Shown here: positions 21,580-33,389 of the stretch, in pieces
How the letters are laid out: each line of letters begins with the position of its first letter
How positions within the stretch are numbered: position 1 is the stretch's first letter
Source: Yponomeuta sedellus
Taxonomy: Eukaryota > Arthropoda > Insecta > Lepidoptera > Yponomeutidae
Direction of reading: 5' to 3'
Assembly: GCA_934045075.1 (NCBI GenBank)
Contig: OW203723.1
Span: forward strand, 20,134,035-20,198,034
Length of the DNA stretch: 64,000 nt
The notes under the pieces: model-generated
What the model saw: only the letters and a program-made list of their open reading frames with translations
The model's database searches: none
Told to the model about the DNA's origin: nothing
Program-made: the position numbers and the translations under genes

Positions 21580-22935
21580 TACCATAAATGCATTTGTCAC
21601 TCTGTGCCCATTGTATTCTAATATTTTTAATATTGTAAACTGTAGAAAACGCTGCTGGTTATCCATGTAATTAACTTTAAGTTAAGCAAATGTTTTTTGT
21701 ATCTGTTTGTTTTCTCAAACAAAATAAAACTAAAATAACGACACTACGACTTAAAAGGTTAAGAGTTAAATATAGGTGTCCATTTTAAAATCTATTTAGT
21801 TTTGTGCCTCTCCATTACTAGAGGTTGGCAATCAGCTCTTTACAGCGGTCTCTGTACAGTGCAATTCTGAACAGCTCCTCCCCCCTTTTAATACCGGTCC
21901 ATTTTTTCATGTTGCACAACCATGACATCCTTCTCCTGCCCGTTTATCGGTTTGGAGAAAAAATAACCAAAATCTACAAACTTAGTCTTTTAAATGTTGA
22001 TCCTTAATACAGACCTTAAATGATTATTAAACAATGAATGAAAGGAAATGGTTATTCTAAACCTAGCTTCAATTCCAGACGTCTTTGTCAATTTTTGAAA
22101 TTTAAGAACTTTCACTAAGGGGAATATTTGTTAAAGAAGTGTTTTATTGTATAAAAGAGTACATAAATACGTACGGTACGGACATAAAAAAAATATAGCG
22201 ATGGTAGTGGCGCGGTAAACGTCGGCGTCGGAGGGTAAGAATTCCAGAAAACATCTCTCAAACATACCTCAGCGCTAGTTACGTACAATGGCCCAACTAT
22301 GAGGCTAAGTGCTGAAATCTTAGGTCTAACTAAATATGAAAAGGTACTCTGATCTACTGTCACTAAGCAGTTGTTACCGCTATTGTGAAACCAAACTAAA
22401 TAAAACACTTTGAATTTCATATTTCAAACATTTATTTCGACGTAAAAATAAAGTGTCTCCTGGATTATGTCTCGCGTTACTTGCCATACGATACATTAAA
22501 CTTTTATTCTTGAAATTAAAAACAAGCCAAATCACTTATATAATTTGTTTGTCAAGTGAATGTGAACCTAATGTCCACCTAAAATCCATTTACACTCGAG
22601 GCCCTGGCGAAATAAGGCCACATGTCGGGAAGCAAATATAACCTCTGTAATGACCGAGGTAAGGTCTAATTTCGTACAAATAAAACGTCAGCATGTCAAA
22701 GTACTTAAGTAACAATAGTGTTATCACCATTAATCATTGTGGTCTCAAATAGTCTCAACAAAGTCCTTGCATTCTGAACTTACTTAGCTGCTGGGCTTCC
22801 ATCTATAGCATTAGCCCTTAAATGCTATCCACATTGCCTTAAGTGGCCTAATTATTCTATTATACTAAATGCATAGCAATCAAACAAAAGTAACCTGTAT
22901 TTTGTTTTGGCTGGTTGGCCTTTGCCCTTCCCACC
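21580..22935. other. No gene recognised
   Basis: A minus-strand frame of 101 codons (22115-22420) and a plus-strand frame of 60 codons (21825-22007) exist without recognisable domains. The block around 21820-21900 resembles common lepidopteran repeat text (GGTTGGCAATCAGCTC, cf. 5092-5107). I do not call genes here. Confidence 0.35.
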
Positions 22936-22939
22936 CTTT

Positions 22940-23206
22940 TGATATCAACCCTTCTATGTCCCCATTGCTGGGGCACGGGTCTCTTACTGCACCGCTCGAA
23001 GGTTAGGTTATACTCCACCACGGGTGCCAAGTCCGGATTGGTGGAGGATTGTAACACAGTTACTGTCGGAAGTTATGAAGCCCATAAGACCTCTGAATTG
23101 GCATAACGACTGCCATTACATGACAGCCAGCACCAACGGCCTAACATGCCCTGCGAAGCACAGAAGCGCTTGGAAAAATCGCCACAAGTGCAGTCACGGG
23201 ACGGTC
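22940..23206 (-). mobile_element. 5S-derived SINE, near complete
   Basis: The minus-strand copy covers the whole body and the distal part of the 5S-like head (GACCGTCCCGTGACTGCACT). It lacks the first 70 or so bases. Confidence 0.65.
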
Positions 23207-23227
23207 TACGAAATTACGAATCTTCGT

Positions 23228-23752
23228 AATGAAATGATTTATACAGCGCGTCCAGTTGCACACACTTTATGAGTGAAGGGACTACTCGGATGCTGCAGTG
23301 CCTGGGACTTTTTTTTTTAAAAACCTATTTAGAGGCTAAAAATTTCACCCATGCCGGGATTCGAACCCGCAACCTCTGGCTATCCGTACCAGCGCTCTAC
23401 CAATTGAGCCAATGGGCGACTCACGGCATCAGTGAAATTTCGAACCTCTTTCTCTGTATTGCGTACTTTTTTTTTTAATCTTAGCTTGCCCAACACCTAT
23501 ACCAGCCTGACTGCTTATTGGCTTAGCCCAAAGGAAAAATGTTGAGAATGGTATGACGCCTCGATTGGAGTGCCCCTCGCGTCGTACATCTGATGTGTGC
23601 CACACGGCTTTTAGTGTATATTTTAAAATAAATAGTTTTATTCTTCTTCTACTGGAGCCTTCTCATTCCTACAAAAAATAAGTCAATCCGCGGTATTTTC
23701 CTTCACAATTAGCGTGTGATATAGCTACTAAACATTGGCAAATTTACGAAAT
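23228..23752 (+). mobile_element. Repeat family K copy split by a SINE
   Basis: The family K sequence (TTTATACAGCG..TGCAGTGCCTGG) stops near 23310 and resumes near 23490 (TAGCTTGCCCAACACC). A SINE B lies between. The later part (TTTTCCTTCACAATTAGCGTG) runs up to the piggyBac-like element at 23753. The copy is diverged. Confidence 0.5.
23318..23470 (-). mobile_element. SINE family B inserted in repeat K
   Basis: A minus-strand SINE B with B box inverse GGGATTCGAACCC and A-box inverse CCAATTGAGCCAATGGGCGA. ACTTTTTTTTTTAA-like sequence occurs on both sides and is the likely target duplication. Confidence 0.65.
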
Positions 23753-23756
23753 TTAA

Positions 23757-24337
23757 CCCTAGACACCTAACCTTCGTCGTTTCGACGAATACGCGACAGA
23801 AAAATTGTTGTATCTTTTTGGTGCGTGTGCGGATAACCGTGGTGTCTCTTGTCAACTCGGTGTTCGTCGCCGGTTGGCGAGAGGCAATAAATTCCGGCTG
23901 CCAAGTGCCATGTTTTTTCGAAATTTTACAAAAATACGTACAAAGTCGCAATTTGTCGCGAATATAAATTTTATTTTTGTACTGAATGGGCGTAAAAAAG
24001 AACATTTTTTTTTTCTAATGTCTACAGTTTAAGTTTTCCCTTAAATTAAACAACTACTTTTTTAAATTTCGGTTGTAATTAAATATTTCATAAAAATGTC
24101 GGGTTATATCTGTAGAAACGCGTGCCATTTTAAACAGAAAGGAAAATAAGTAAGAGTATGTGATAAATAACAACAAATTATTTTATTAAACAATATAAAG
24201 TATGCTTGAAATCGCAGTGCAATAAACGTACCAAAAACAACACATTTTTATTTAAAACTTAACACTTCAAAAAATGGTCGTCGAATTGACGAATGGTTAG
24301 GTATAATGAGCTATGTGAGAAGGTTAGGTGTCTAGGG
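23757..24337. mobile_element. piggyBac-like MITE
   Basis: TTAA target duplications (23753-23756, 24338-24341) flank perfect inverted ends CCCTAGACACCTAACCTTC / GAAGGTTAGGTGTCTAGGG. The TTAA site and the CCCTAG start are hallmarks of piggyBac elements. Subterminal palindromes follow (TTCGTCGTTTCGACGAA on the left, GTCGAATTGACGAA on the right). The 581-bp length leaves no room for a transposase, so it is non-autonomous. A 98-codon minus-strand frame crosses its left end and is not a gene. Confidence 0.8.
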
Positions 24338-24832
24338 TTAAAAACAAATAAAGTAATGAATCGAGTCCTGTATCATTGTATTTATTTAGCTATTTATAAA
24401 TAAGTGGTGGAATAACAAACCTCTTAACTACCTACCTTTCGTATTTACGGTATAAGTAAGCTTTTTGAGTCTTACTTAAGTATTAATAGACTTTACTAAT
24501 GATACTTAATATTTAAATTCCGCATTTGAAATTGTGATCTCTACAGTCGCAAATTGAATGATTAGTTTTAAATGTCTGCCTGAATTGCGTTGGTAATCAT
24601 ACGTAATTTGTTTTTGTCTTTTGTTTATTATATCAATCTAGGACTGCTAGGTCAAAGTGATTAAGCTCAGGCGTTTCCTGGCTTTGAAATTGACCATTAA
24701 TATCTTTGTCAATGACTGCGATGATAAATAGACATTGCGAATCGCTCGTGATATGGTACGGGCTGTTTTCGTATCTACGATGGTAACATAAAAAAATTAA
24801 GAATTTGCTAAATATCTATTGTGACTGACTAA

Positions 24833-24953
24833 GGGCCAGTTTCTGAACTGAGAATTTCCGTTAGTAAACAATTAACTGTAGTGCTGTCTCCACGAATTTC
24901 TCAGAAAAGAGCGTGACAGAACTTAGTAGAATTCTCAAATCAGAAGCCGGTCC
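24833..24953. mobile_element. MITE family G copy 4
   Basis: Starts GGGCCAGTTTCTGAACTGAG and ends CAGAAGCCGGTCC. It has a small internal deletion near the right arm compared with the other copies. Confidence 0.6.
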
Positions 24954-25084
24954 GTAGCCTAGAAAATATCACTGTGGTGCTTATAATTGTGATATTGTAG
25001 AAAAGAAAGAACTAAATATTTAAACGTTAAACAAAACTCGAAAGGATACCTTAAATATTAACAAACTAAAGTTAACTTCGTTAG

Positions 25085-25225
25085 AATATACTTTGTTGTA
25101 TGTACACCAGGAATTACATAAGTCTCTTAAACAATAACATAGTACGGTACAATTGGCCGCCTTATTACTAAAAGTAATTTCTTCCCGACAACCATTTACT
25201 TACTTACAACTTAATTACATACATC
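25085..25225 (-). mobile_element. LINE 3'-end fragment
   Basis: Contains TTGTATGTACACCAGGAA and GGCCGCCTTATTACTAAAAG, then TAATTTCTTCC, matching 27950-28025. Confidence 0.45.
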
Positions 25226-25240
25226 TCGATAGTAAAAAAA

Positions 25241-25545
25241 ATTTAAAAACCTATTTAGAGGATAAAAATTTCACCCATGCCGGGATTCGAACCCGCAATC
25301 TCTGGCTATCCGTACCAGCGCTCTACCAATTGAGCCAGTGGGCGACTCGCCCATTGGCTCTACCAGCGCTCTACCAATTGAGCCAATGGGCGAGTCGCCC
25401 ACTGGCTCATTTGGTAGAGCGCTGGTACGGATAGCCAGAGATTGCGGGTTCGAATCCCGGCATGGGTGAAATTTTTAGCCTCTAAATAGGTTTTTAAATT
25501 TGTTCCTTAGCACGGGTTAGTGCATTAAAAATAAAAATAATGTAA
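25241..25545. repeat. Snap-back dimer of SINE family B with internal duplication
   Basis: A minus-strand SINE B (25241-25350) is followed by a second short A-box piece and then a plus-strand SINE B (about 25385-25545). The A-box segment (GCGCTCTACCAATTGAGCCA or its inverse) occurs three times, giving overlapping hairpins. Arms are almost identical. Confidence 0.7.
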
Positions 25546-25660
25546 TAAAAAAAATGTTTTATAATTTTCAATTCACTAAGTTTGAAGGAATATATTGTGA
25601 GCAAGCCTGAGTGTCTGGGGTATTCAAATACATCAGCGCTTGGAATTGTCAATCCGCGAT

Positions 25661-25691
25661 GGGCACGCGTGGTTGATTACCACGCGTGCCC
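25661..25691. repeat. 12-bp GC-rich perfect hairpin
   Basis: GGGCACGCGTGG and CCACGCGTGCCC separated by 7 bases, inside a dispersed-repeat fragment. Confidence 0.5.
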
Positions 25692-26447
25692 GCATACTTT
25701 GTATTTATGAGAGAAGTTCTGTGCCCCGCAGGGGCTTATTTATAGGACATTTATCTACATAAAAAAAGTTTAATTATTTAATAGATAACGAACCTTTGTC
25801 TAACCTTGTTAATCTGTACGGCATCGGCACTCTCGTTGCACGTTAACGTTAAGCCTGCAACCTTAATTTCCAACCAAATCTAGATGAGTAATTCTTGCAG
25901 CCCAATTTATGTTCCCAACACATCAGCATTACCAAGGAATGCTGTCAAAACTTTAAGTCCAAGCGCATTGCGTGCGGAAAAAGCATTATTGCAAACCACA
26001 CCTACGCTTGAGTTTATTGTTCTTAACGAACTTATAGTGAGTGAATGGTGCAAGGCCACCATAGGGTATCATTAGCGCTATATTGTACGCACGGACGGGG
26101 GGCTCACTTGGGACACGGATTGATTTGACAGCTGCCATAAGTAATCACATGGTATGAAAATGGTACGGGCTTGATCTTGTATAAGGTCGATCTTTCAAGG
26201 AAATAACATTCACAGAAGAGATTTGAATTTGATTTTTTATTGTGCCTTTGAAATTCGTACATCAGCGAATCAGGCGCAGCAGAAAACCAGCGATGGTCAT
26301 CTGTGGCTATCATTTTGCCGTGCTGCAGCCTTTTTATTTTGTTGCACTTATGTTCGCACTTTGGGTTTCTAATATTAGTGTGTTTTAGTTCTTCTCCATA
26401 ATTATGTTTTTTTGTGCTGTGTTACAATATAAATGTTTTCCACTAAC

Positions 26448-26535
26448 CCCGTGGGGTTGGAGTATGACCTAACCTTTCTGCGATGCAGAAAGATACCTGT
26501 GCCACAGCAGTGTGGACATACGAGGGTTGATATCG
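26448..26535 (+). mobile_element. 5S-derived SINE, 3' fragment
   Basis: Diverged match to the last 85 bases (GGAGTATGACCTAACC, TGCGATGCAGAAAG, GTGGACATACGAGGGTTG). Confidence 0.55.
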
Positions 26536-26539
26536 AATA

Positions 26540-27910
26540 GAAATATTTTCCACTTTCGCATTTAATTTGTTTTGAAAAGGATCTCCTCTGTGTGATAGTA
26601 ACCAGCACTTCCGAGATCTTGAAACCACCATTTTTATGCCAGTCCTATAATTCAAGAATGGCCCTTATTGGATCTAAACTGACCACTCTTCCGTGTAGTT
26701 TCACTTTTGAGATTGCTCGTGTCATATTGGCAACTGAGTCAATGGGTTAGTCGACTGTCCACGGCACGCTGTAAGTGCGACTGTCGAAGAAATATGGACT
26801 TTTGATTGAAAATTTTTGGCCTGCCATTGATCTTACTATTATTGTTGAATGATTGAGTAGAGGCCCGACGTTGTCGAAGTGATATTGCACCGAGATAGGG
26901 CACGGAAAGGTCAAAGCAAAGGCGAGGCTCACGAATATTGTGTTCCCATTGTTTTTGGAACGCTTAATTTTAGTAATGCCCCTTTTGTAAATGCTTAGTA
27001 CTGATCAGTAATTGAAAATCGGAGCGAGCTTAACCAATGGTCTCTCGCAATGACATTTGTACCGCCATTGATGATCAATATCATGCACGGTTTACAGTGG
27101 ACGTAATTCATGCTGGGAACACGCGAACAAGTATACAAATAGGTGCGTCGTAAATCTTAAAGAATTAACATTTACCTACCTCTCTGATTTGTAAGCGTTT
27201 GTTAACTCTGTAATTGATACCGTAATCGGCTGATAGCATCAAAATGTGAGACGCAAAATGTTAAAAGACCATTCATTAGGAAAGTTCAAGCGTAATGCAA
27301 AAAGAAGCAACCATTTAAGATCTGCCTCACCGAGGAAGATGGACACCGAGGTAGAAATGAATAATGGACCTTGTACAAGTCACGGACCCTTATGAATGGT
27401 ATTCTAACAGACATTTGATCGTATGTCAGAGGAATGTTTGCAATAGCGTTGCCTCCACCAAACCCCTAGCATAGAGACTGTGGGCAAATTCTCGTAGAAG
27501 TGTACCAAACGCATTCTATGAGTAGACTAAAGCGGTGGAAGATAATTAGTCGCTCATTTGCTTAGACTCTCATATTCGAGAGAACATGGATCCGATTCCG
27601 GCATGTACCAATGACTTTGGTTTTTATAAGTTACGTTACTGACTGAAACCATTTTGAGAAAGCTTGAACTTCTGAGTTGTTTCGTACAATCTCGACTGCA
27701 CCCTTAAAGTTGGTACTTCTGCTTGGCAACATGATTGTATGGTCTCGGACTTCGACCTCGGCCTAAACGGATCTCGGCCTTCGCCCTTGCCGCGGTAGGG
27801 TTCCTCGCCGACCTCGCAGGGGTCTCTGTCTTCAGCATCGCTAGACAGTTACCCCCGCAACAAATTAAAAGCGTATTACTTGTAACTAATTAACTGAATA
27901 GTAATAATAG
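26540..27910. other. No gene recognised
   Basis: A CTCGGCC/TTCG-rich low-complexity patch lies at about 27745-27835. A B-box-like GGATCCGATTCCGGCATGTA occurs near 27587 and may be a decayed tRNA-derived SINE. No coding evidence. Confidence 0.35.
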
Positions 27911-27914
27911 TAGT

Positions 27915-28200
27915 AAGATAAGATAAGAATATTCTTTATTGTACACCAGAGCACACATTATAAAACATGTAAAGATACAAAGTATAATTGGCGGCCTTAT
28001 TGCTAAAAGCAATTTCTTCCAGACAACCTTACGACGGAAAGTTGCTGAAGGAAATTAGAGACGGGTAGTCGGTGCAAATATGAATATTTCAATACACTAC
28101 TTATATAAATAACAATATACCTACATAAACAGTTACACACATAGTTATGATAAACTTACATAAATACGTTATAATAACAATCTACGCGATGAGGAAATAA
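27915..28200 (-). mobile_element. LINE 3' end
   Basis: On the minus strand this gives a LINE 3' UTR with GGAAGAAATTGC, GGCGGCC-type text inverted, and an ATAAAGAATATTCTTATC tail. It is the best-preserved member of the family seen at 8515 and 25085. Confidence 0.55.
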
Positions 28201-28231
28201 ATACAATATTGTATGTAGTAATAGGTACACA

Positions 28232-28417
28232 AACCGGGGGGTGGGCAGCGGCGCCCCCTGCAGTACAATTCAACCAAACTGCAATCTCCAACCCGCATGC
28301 CCAGCGTGGGGATTATGGACATTGGGCATTACCCCCCAATGACGGCACAACCTTGCGCTATGGCGCTCATTAGGGGAGGGCTATGTCCAGCAGTGGACTA
28401 ATATAGCCTGAAGAAGA
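28232..28417 (+). mobile_element. LINE-tail-like repeat, family F
   Basis: Runs from CGGGGGGTGGGCAGCGGC to GTCCAGCAGTGGACTAATAT and the GAAGAAG tail. 5'-truncated relative to 18641. Confidence 0.65.
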
Positions 28418-28419
28418 AC

Positions 28420-29855
28420 TGAATAGTTCAGTTAAGTGCGGAAATCCCAGGTCTATTACAATAATGACTAAACCAAAAACAGTTTTGCACACATCTTTTG
28501 CAATTTTGTATTTTATAGCGTATTTTTCATGGATTAAGCAAACAATGCTTTCTTTGCAGTCCAGTCATGTCCCATTTTTACCGTATTTTTTTCTTTTATA
28601 TATACTATTTTATCTACTATACATATGAGTGATCTTTCTGATACTTTATATTTATAGAAAGATTTATTACTTATGGTCCATCTTGCCAAGCTCGATATTA
28701 AGTTTAAAGACCTAAGAAAATCATTGAATAGTCTATACTTTTGATGCTCGTCAACATCTTTCTATTGTTCCAACAATGGCTATCCGGAAATAATTATTCT
28801 AAGTGTTAAAGTCGCCAATAAATTGCAAAGTTTAGTTAGAAATGCAATTACACGTGTACGATAAAGAACATTCTATCTATCTATCTAACTTGTGTCGTGG
28901 AGATAACTTTGATATTTTAAGATAATTTATCAAATATTTTCAGCGGTTCACGAAAATATTATTACCCATAAATTAGCTTTATGCAATTTTATAGTAGTTA
29001 ACATGCTAACAAAAATTGTATCTTTAATATCTTTTGACATTGTGAACTATACCTTTGTAAATGTATTTTAATGTGCCTTTTGCTGTGTAATAAAAGATTT
29101 TAGAAAGTGAATAATAAGAAAATATCCAAAAAACTATTTGTATGGTGAAGTAGTATGTTTTTTTCTCTTTACGCTTGTATTTGGAAAATTAATTTCGTTA
29201 TGTTCTGTAAAGAGCGATTAGGACTTTAGTACCGAAAAAGAGTAAACAAGGTACAGTATTTATGTTCATAGTGCGGCCTCCTACTAAGCGTGTGCTAGAC
29301 ACGCAGGACTAGTCCTAGCCGAGCAAAACTAGCCACACAAGCAAAGATTCTTGTCAGGAAATGTAAACGACGTTGAGACATTCTATTAGGCAGTGGGAGT
29401 GGAATATTTCCCAGGACACTGTATATGGGCGGGTAAACCAAGGACTAGGATATCAGGTGTGGGCGAGCGCAGTCTAAAAGGATATGCAATGACTCACGTT
29501 GATGTTAATGTGGCAATAAACTACAGTTGCAGTAGATCGCGATATTGGAAAAGGGAATTGTTTTGAATCGGCTTCGTGCTGTGGCTGCGTTTAGGTAAAT
29601 GGTCGAGTTTTATTAATATCGAGGGTCAATACGAACAAATTTGTGAGGATAACATTGAAGTTACGACTAAAATGGGAGCTGATCCACACATTGAACTTTT
29701 TTGAAGCTTGTAGTACAAATAGTTCACAAAGTACGTCAGAAAACACAAGCTAGGATATTCAGGCAGAGACACTACAAAAATGAAATAACAACGAGATGGA
29801 ATGGAAATTAGATAGACTTCAAAAAATTAGAAGATTTCCATTTCTGAATTAGTGT
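28420..29855. other. No gene recognised
   Basis: AT-rich sequence. 28845-28890 (GTACGATAAAGAACATTC followed by TCTA repeats) looks like a plus-strand LINE tail. Nothing else is supported. Confidence 0.35.
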
Positions 29856-29858
29856 AGA

Positions 29859-30203
29859 CGGCCTCGGTGGCTCAGCGGTTTGGCACGCTGACTGTAAAAC
29901 CGAAGGTCTCGGGTTCGATCCCCGGTCGGGTCAAACTAGGAAACGAACTTTTCTAGTATGTCGCAGGTCTTGGATGTTATGTATGTATTTATTGTATTAA
30001 ATCTACCGTCGAGTTGGCACCTGTAACGCAAGTCATTTAGTTGTACTTAGTATAGGGCTAACGAGATCGGTGCAATATGTCCATGAATATTTATTTATTT
30101 GTTTGTTTGTTTGTTTGTTTGTTTGTTTGTTTGTTTGTTTGTTTGTTTGTTTGTTTGTTTGTTTGTTTGTTTGTTTGTTTGTTTGTTTGTTTGTTTGTTT
30201 ATT
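29859..30203 (+). mobile_element. tRNA-derived SINE, family D, ending in a TTTG microsatellite
   Basis: The head is strongly tRNA-like: A box GTGGCTCAGCGGTTTGG, CTGACTGTAAAACC in the anticodon arm position, B box GGTTCGATCCC. The acceptor stem is not formed and the body continues for over 130 bases, so it is a SINE and not a tRNA gene. The 3' end passes into the TTTA/TTTG simple repeat. Confidence 0.6.
30098..30203 (+). repeat. TTTG microsatellite, about 25 units
   Basis: An uninterrupted tetranucleotide run. It gives a meaningless frame with repeated Cys-Leu-Phe-Val. Confidence 0.95.
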
Positions 30204-30209
30204 TATTTC

Positions 30210-33200
30210 AACGCGTTGTATTTTTACAGGTCAAATAACGGAAGTCCCCAGTAGGAATCGGACTCACGACTCCTATGGGGTGTTTCCGGATACTAAAAGT
30301 ATACACAATGTCATTGTTTAATATTTTTCTCCAACGAAATAACGTTCTCTGGATTAGTATCAGTGGGCGAGCCATTAAGATGCTATCTTGATCACCTTGT
30401 CGTATCATAAAAAGTCTGTTTTTTTTTTATCGTTTTATTAAAATAAAACATTTTAATTACTCTTTAGCAGGTAGCAGTTTCACTCTAGAAAACACTGGCA
30501 GTCTCGTTAGCGAGTCCAAACCTTAGCTTTTATTACTCGAATTTAATTTTTACTCGTCGACGGGAGTGGGTGCGATGTGTCCCTTGGAAGTTTAAAAAGA
30601 AATAAAAGAACCCATACGGATCAATTTGACCCTGCAGGACAATAAGTCTTTAAAGATGGAATAGCGCAATGCGATGTCCATGTAATATTTGTAGATAGCG
30701 TAGTTTTTAGTTCATGTGATATTAAACGATAGTGATATTGGATTCTTACTGAGGATCTAACATAGGTGTTCAAGGAAATTTCTTTAAGAAGAAACAAATA
30801 AATGCATAAAGAGAAATATGGGTTTGCAGGACCCAAAGTTGCCCAAAAGTTGATAAAAACGCTATGCGATGTGACGTTTTAGACAGCGTGGGCTTTTGTT
30901 ATGCACTGAAATGGCTTAGTCTATATTTGTTATAAGCATTTGTTATGTACTGAAAACTGCACGCTTTTATCTATATTTATTATAAGCCTCTCCGAAATAT
31001 TCTATTGAAAAATGTTGTTTTGCCATATTGGTTAGTCTAAGATTTTTAGCCCTGCCAAATATACACTAATCAATTCATAAAAATTGGTGAAACCCTGTCG
31101 GAGAAGTTCGATACTAAACACAGTGGCACAAGATTTTTATATTATATAGCATTATAAGTCCATGCAACGAAAGAAACGCGCCTGAAATTACAGATAAATT
31201 TAACCAACCAACTGAATTAAGTCCAGACTCGAGTCACCAGTCTTCGCTTATCCATTTCACGTTTTCAAAGTGCCAAAATTGTTTTTAACAAATGGAGTAG
31301 ACTATAAACCTAAGTTTCACGCTAATTTGCAGAGCTTAATTTTAGCGCTTACGAAAGTCTTACTTGTTTTGTTCAGTTGCAATCACATCACGGCAACAAC
31401 ACACATTCCAGTAAGCACACCTATTTCTGAACATAGGATTCAGTAATTCGCGCCCACGAATGCCCGCAATCGTGTGCCTAATGGACCTCACCTCGGAGCG
31501 CTCTATTTTATCGCACACAACATGGTAAAGCAATTACGACATCTCCATAAAAAGAAAGGACTTAAAGTATTCAAAAGAGATGCAGTACTTTTGATAGAAC
31601 CATCCGCGGCCTACATGCGACCCACGTGTCTGCGGGGAATATAAGCAGCGTGAATTTGAAATCATTACCAATATTTTAAGAATGGTGTCTTCCTAACAAT
31701 GATTATTATCTAAATTGTAATTCCTGGTGTGCAATATTCATAGTATATTCATTTCATTTCATTTCATTATTAATAATAACACATTTTAAACTTTCGCGAC
31801 TTGAACTCATTATTAGAATATTTTCGGGGCTTAATCGCGTAGTAATTTATCACGATTTACGATGACTGTAACGTCGTCAAAACTATGTGATTATTAATAA
31901 TAACAATGGTTCTCATAGCTATATTAGTAAATGTCTAATTGATTAATATATAATAATTTTTTTTATTATTGGTTTCCACCAAAGACACTGTTACTACGAG
32001 CACCAAAAAATATCTGATAACAAATAGCCGAAACTGGGATGCTTATGTACACTAAGGAATGTTTATGAGATGAACGAAATTTGTAGGATGGTTCCAAGTG
32101 GCTGACCTTGGTCTCTGCTTATCCCTCCGAACAGGCGTGACTTTATGTATATGCATCCATACAGGCGTGACTTTATTTACATTTGCATTAAACAGAGTAG
32201 TAATTGTAATAGAAACCTCTTAGCTAGCAAACTGTTATTGATATGTGTACAATTGTACAAACACGATCCAGAGCATGGATTCGTTTTATGGATGATATGC
32301 AGGTGTTTCATGGCTTAATTCTGCCTTTGTAACTCGACGGATGTTACACAAAACTTAAGCAGGCTTCAACGAGGATTCTTGCACATCGATAATCATAGTT
32401 TAAGTCTGCAGGATTTCCCACACAAATCTGTTATTATCGATCTTACCGCTGCTCATCCGCGGAGCGAATAATTGGGTCTGTTCAAACGAAAAGTACAAAA
32501 GGTAGGCTTGATACTGGCAGGGAACAGAGATTTTGACAAACTACCTATATTCTTTTAAGTAAACGATCAGAATTCAATGAAAAATCTTAATATAATAATC
32601 ATGTTAATTATTAGAGAAATTTAATTTTTCCCTGTTTTTGCGTTGTCGAAAATCAGAAAAAATATTTTTTTGGTTCATTTTGTATATTTTCCTAAGTTTG
32701 ATATGTCTACTATGGTTATAAGCAATCTCGCTCTGATCTAAGTTAGAAGCAAGTTCCCCACTATCTCGGCGCCACCTAGTATCACCATGTGCCTGGTATA
32801 ACCCATCTCTTTTGGAAGCTGTTTAAATCGTCCTGGAAAATTCTTGAGCAGTGTCCAATTTTGTTTCATTAACATCTGGATACTATCAAGGTGTAAGAGC
32901 AAAGTGGACCTTCTTACTTTTCACCCGCGCCTTGCAAAATCTGATTAAGGAAACCACCGATTGATTAATGAAGTATTGTACACCACCGTGGCATTGTTGA
33001 CGCAACTGCTACGATTTCGACGTTTAGTGGCTGCCTGCTGGCGATTAGAGCGGGCTATCTTGCGGTCTTCCCCGCCTGCATCCGGTAAGTAATGATAAAA
33101 GGCTACTAGTGACGACAACAATACCCTGATTTTATCATCATTATATTTGGGTTGGTGTGAAAGAAAAAAGTCTATGCCCAACAGTGGGCTGGCTGTGTTT

Positions 33201-33230
33201 TTTGGCCGATTAGATAGATGCGACAACTCG
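30210..33230. other. No gene recognised
   Basis: Short TTTCA repeats at about 31747-31768. A LINE tail-like piece (TCTATGCCCAACAGTGGGCT) lies at about 33170-33190, inside a 93-codon minus-strand frame (32945-33226) that I regard as spurious. No exon-like features. Confidence 0.35.
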
Positions 33231-33234
33231 TGAA

Positions 33235-33335
33235 CGTTGATGAAGCGTAGGTGATCTGTCAGCTTCGTGGTAACTGGCAGTCCCTGGTCTCTGCCTAGCC
33301 TTCTGAGATACAGGCGTGAGTTTATGTTATGTGTT
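33235..33335 (-). repeat. Dispersed repeat fragment (inverse of 9905-10020)
   Basis: Contains GATCTGTCAGCTTCGTGG, GGCAGTCCCTGGTCTCTGCC and ACAGGCGTGAG. Confidence 0.5.
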
Positions 33336-33389
33336 TAGATAGATACATAGTTAAAAGTTAGGCTTTGTTCCGTGCAGCATCGTCTACGT

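Noticed and set aside
22115..22420. 101-codon minus-strand frame
   Set aside because: No motif, no splice context and AT-rich codon use. Nothing supports it beyond length.
23709..24005. 98-codon minus-strand frame
   Set aside because: It straddles the left end of the piggyBac-like MITE and the flanking repeat, so it cannot be an original gene.
29859..29935. A tRNA-Tyr-like gene (GTA in the anticodon position)
   Set aside because: The acceptor stem does not pair and the sequence continues into a SINE body. The same applies to the tRNA-like heads at 1424, 11853, 19104 and the SINE B copies.
30070..30321. Open frame with repeated Cys-Leu-Phe-Val
   Set aside because: It is the translation of a TTTG microsatellite, not a protein.
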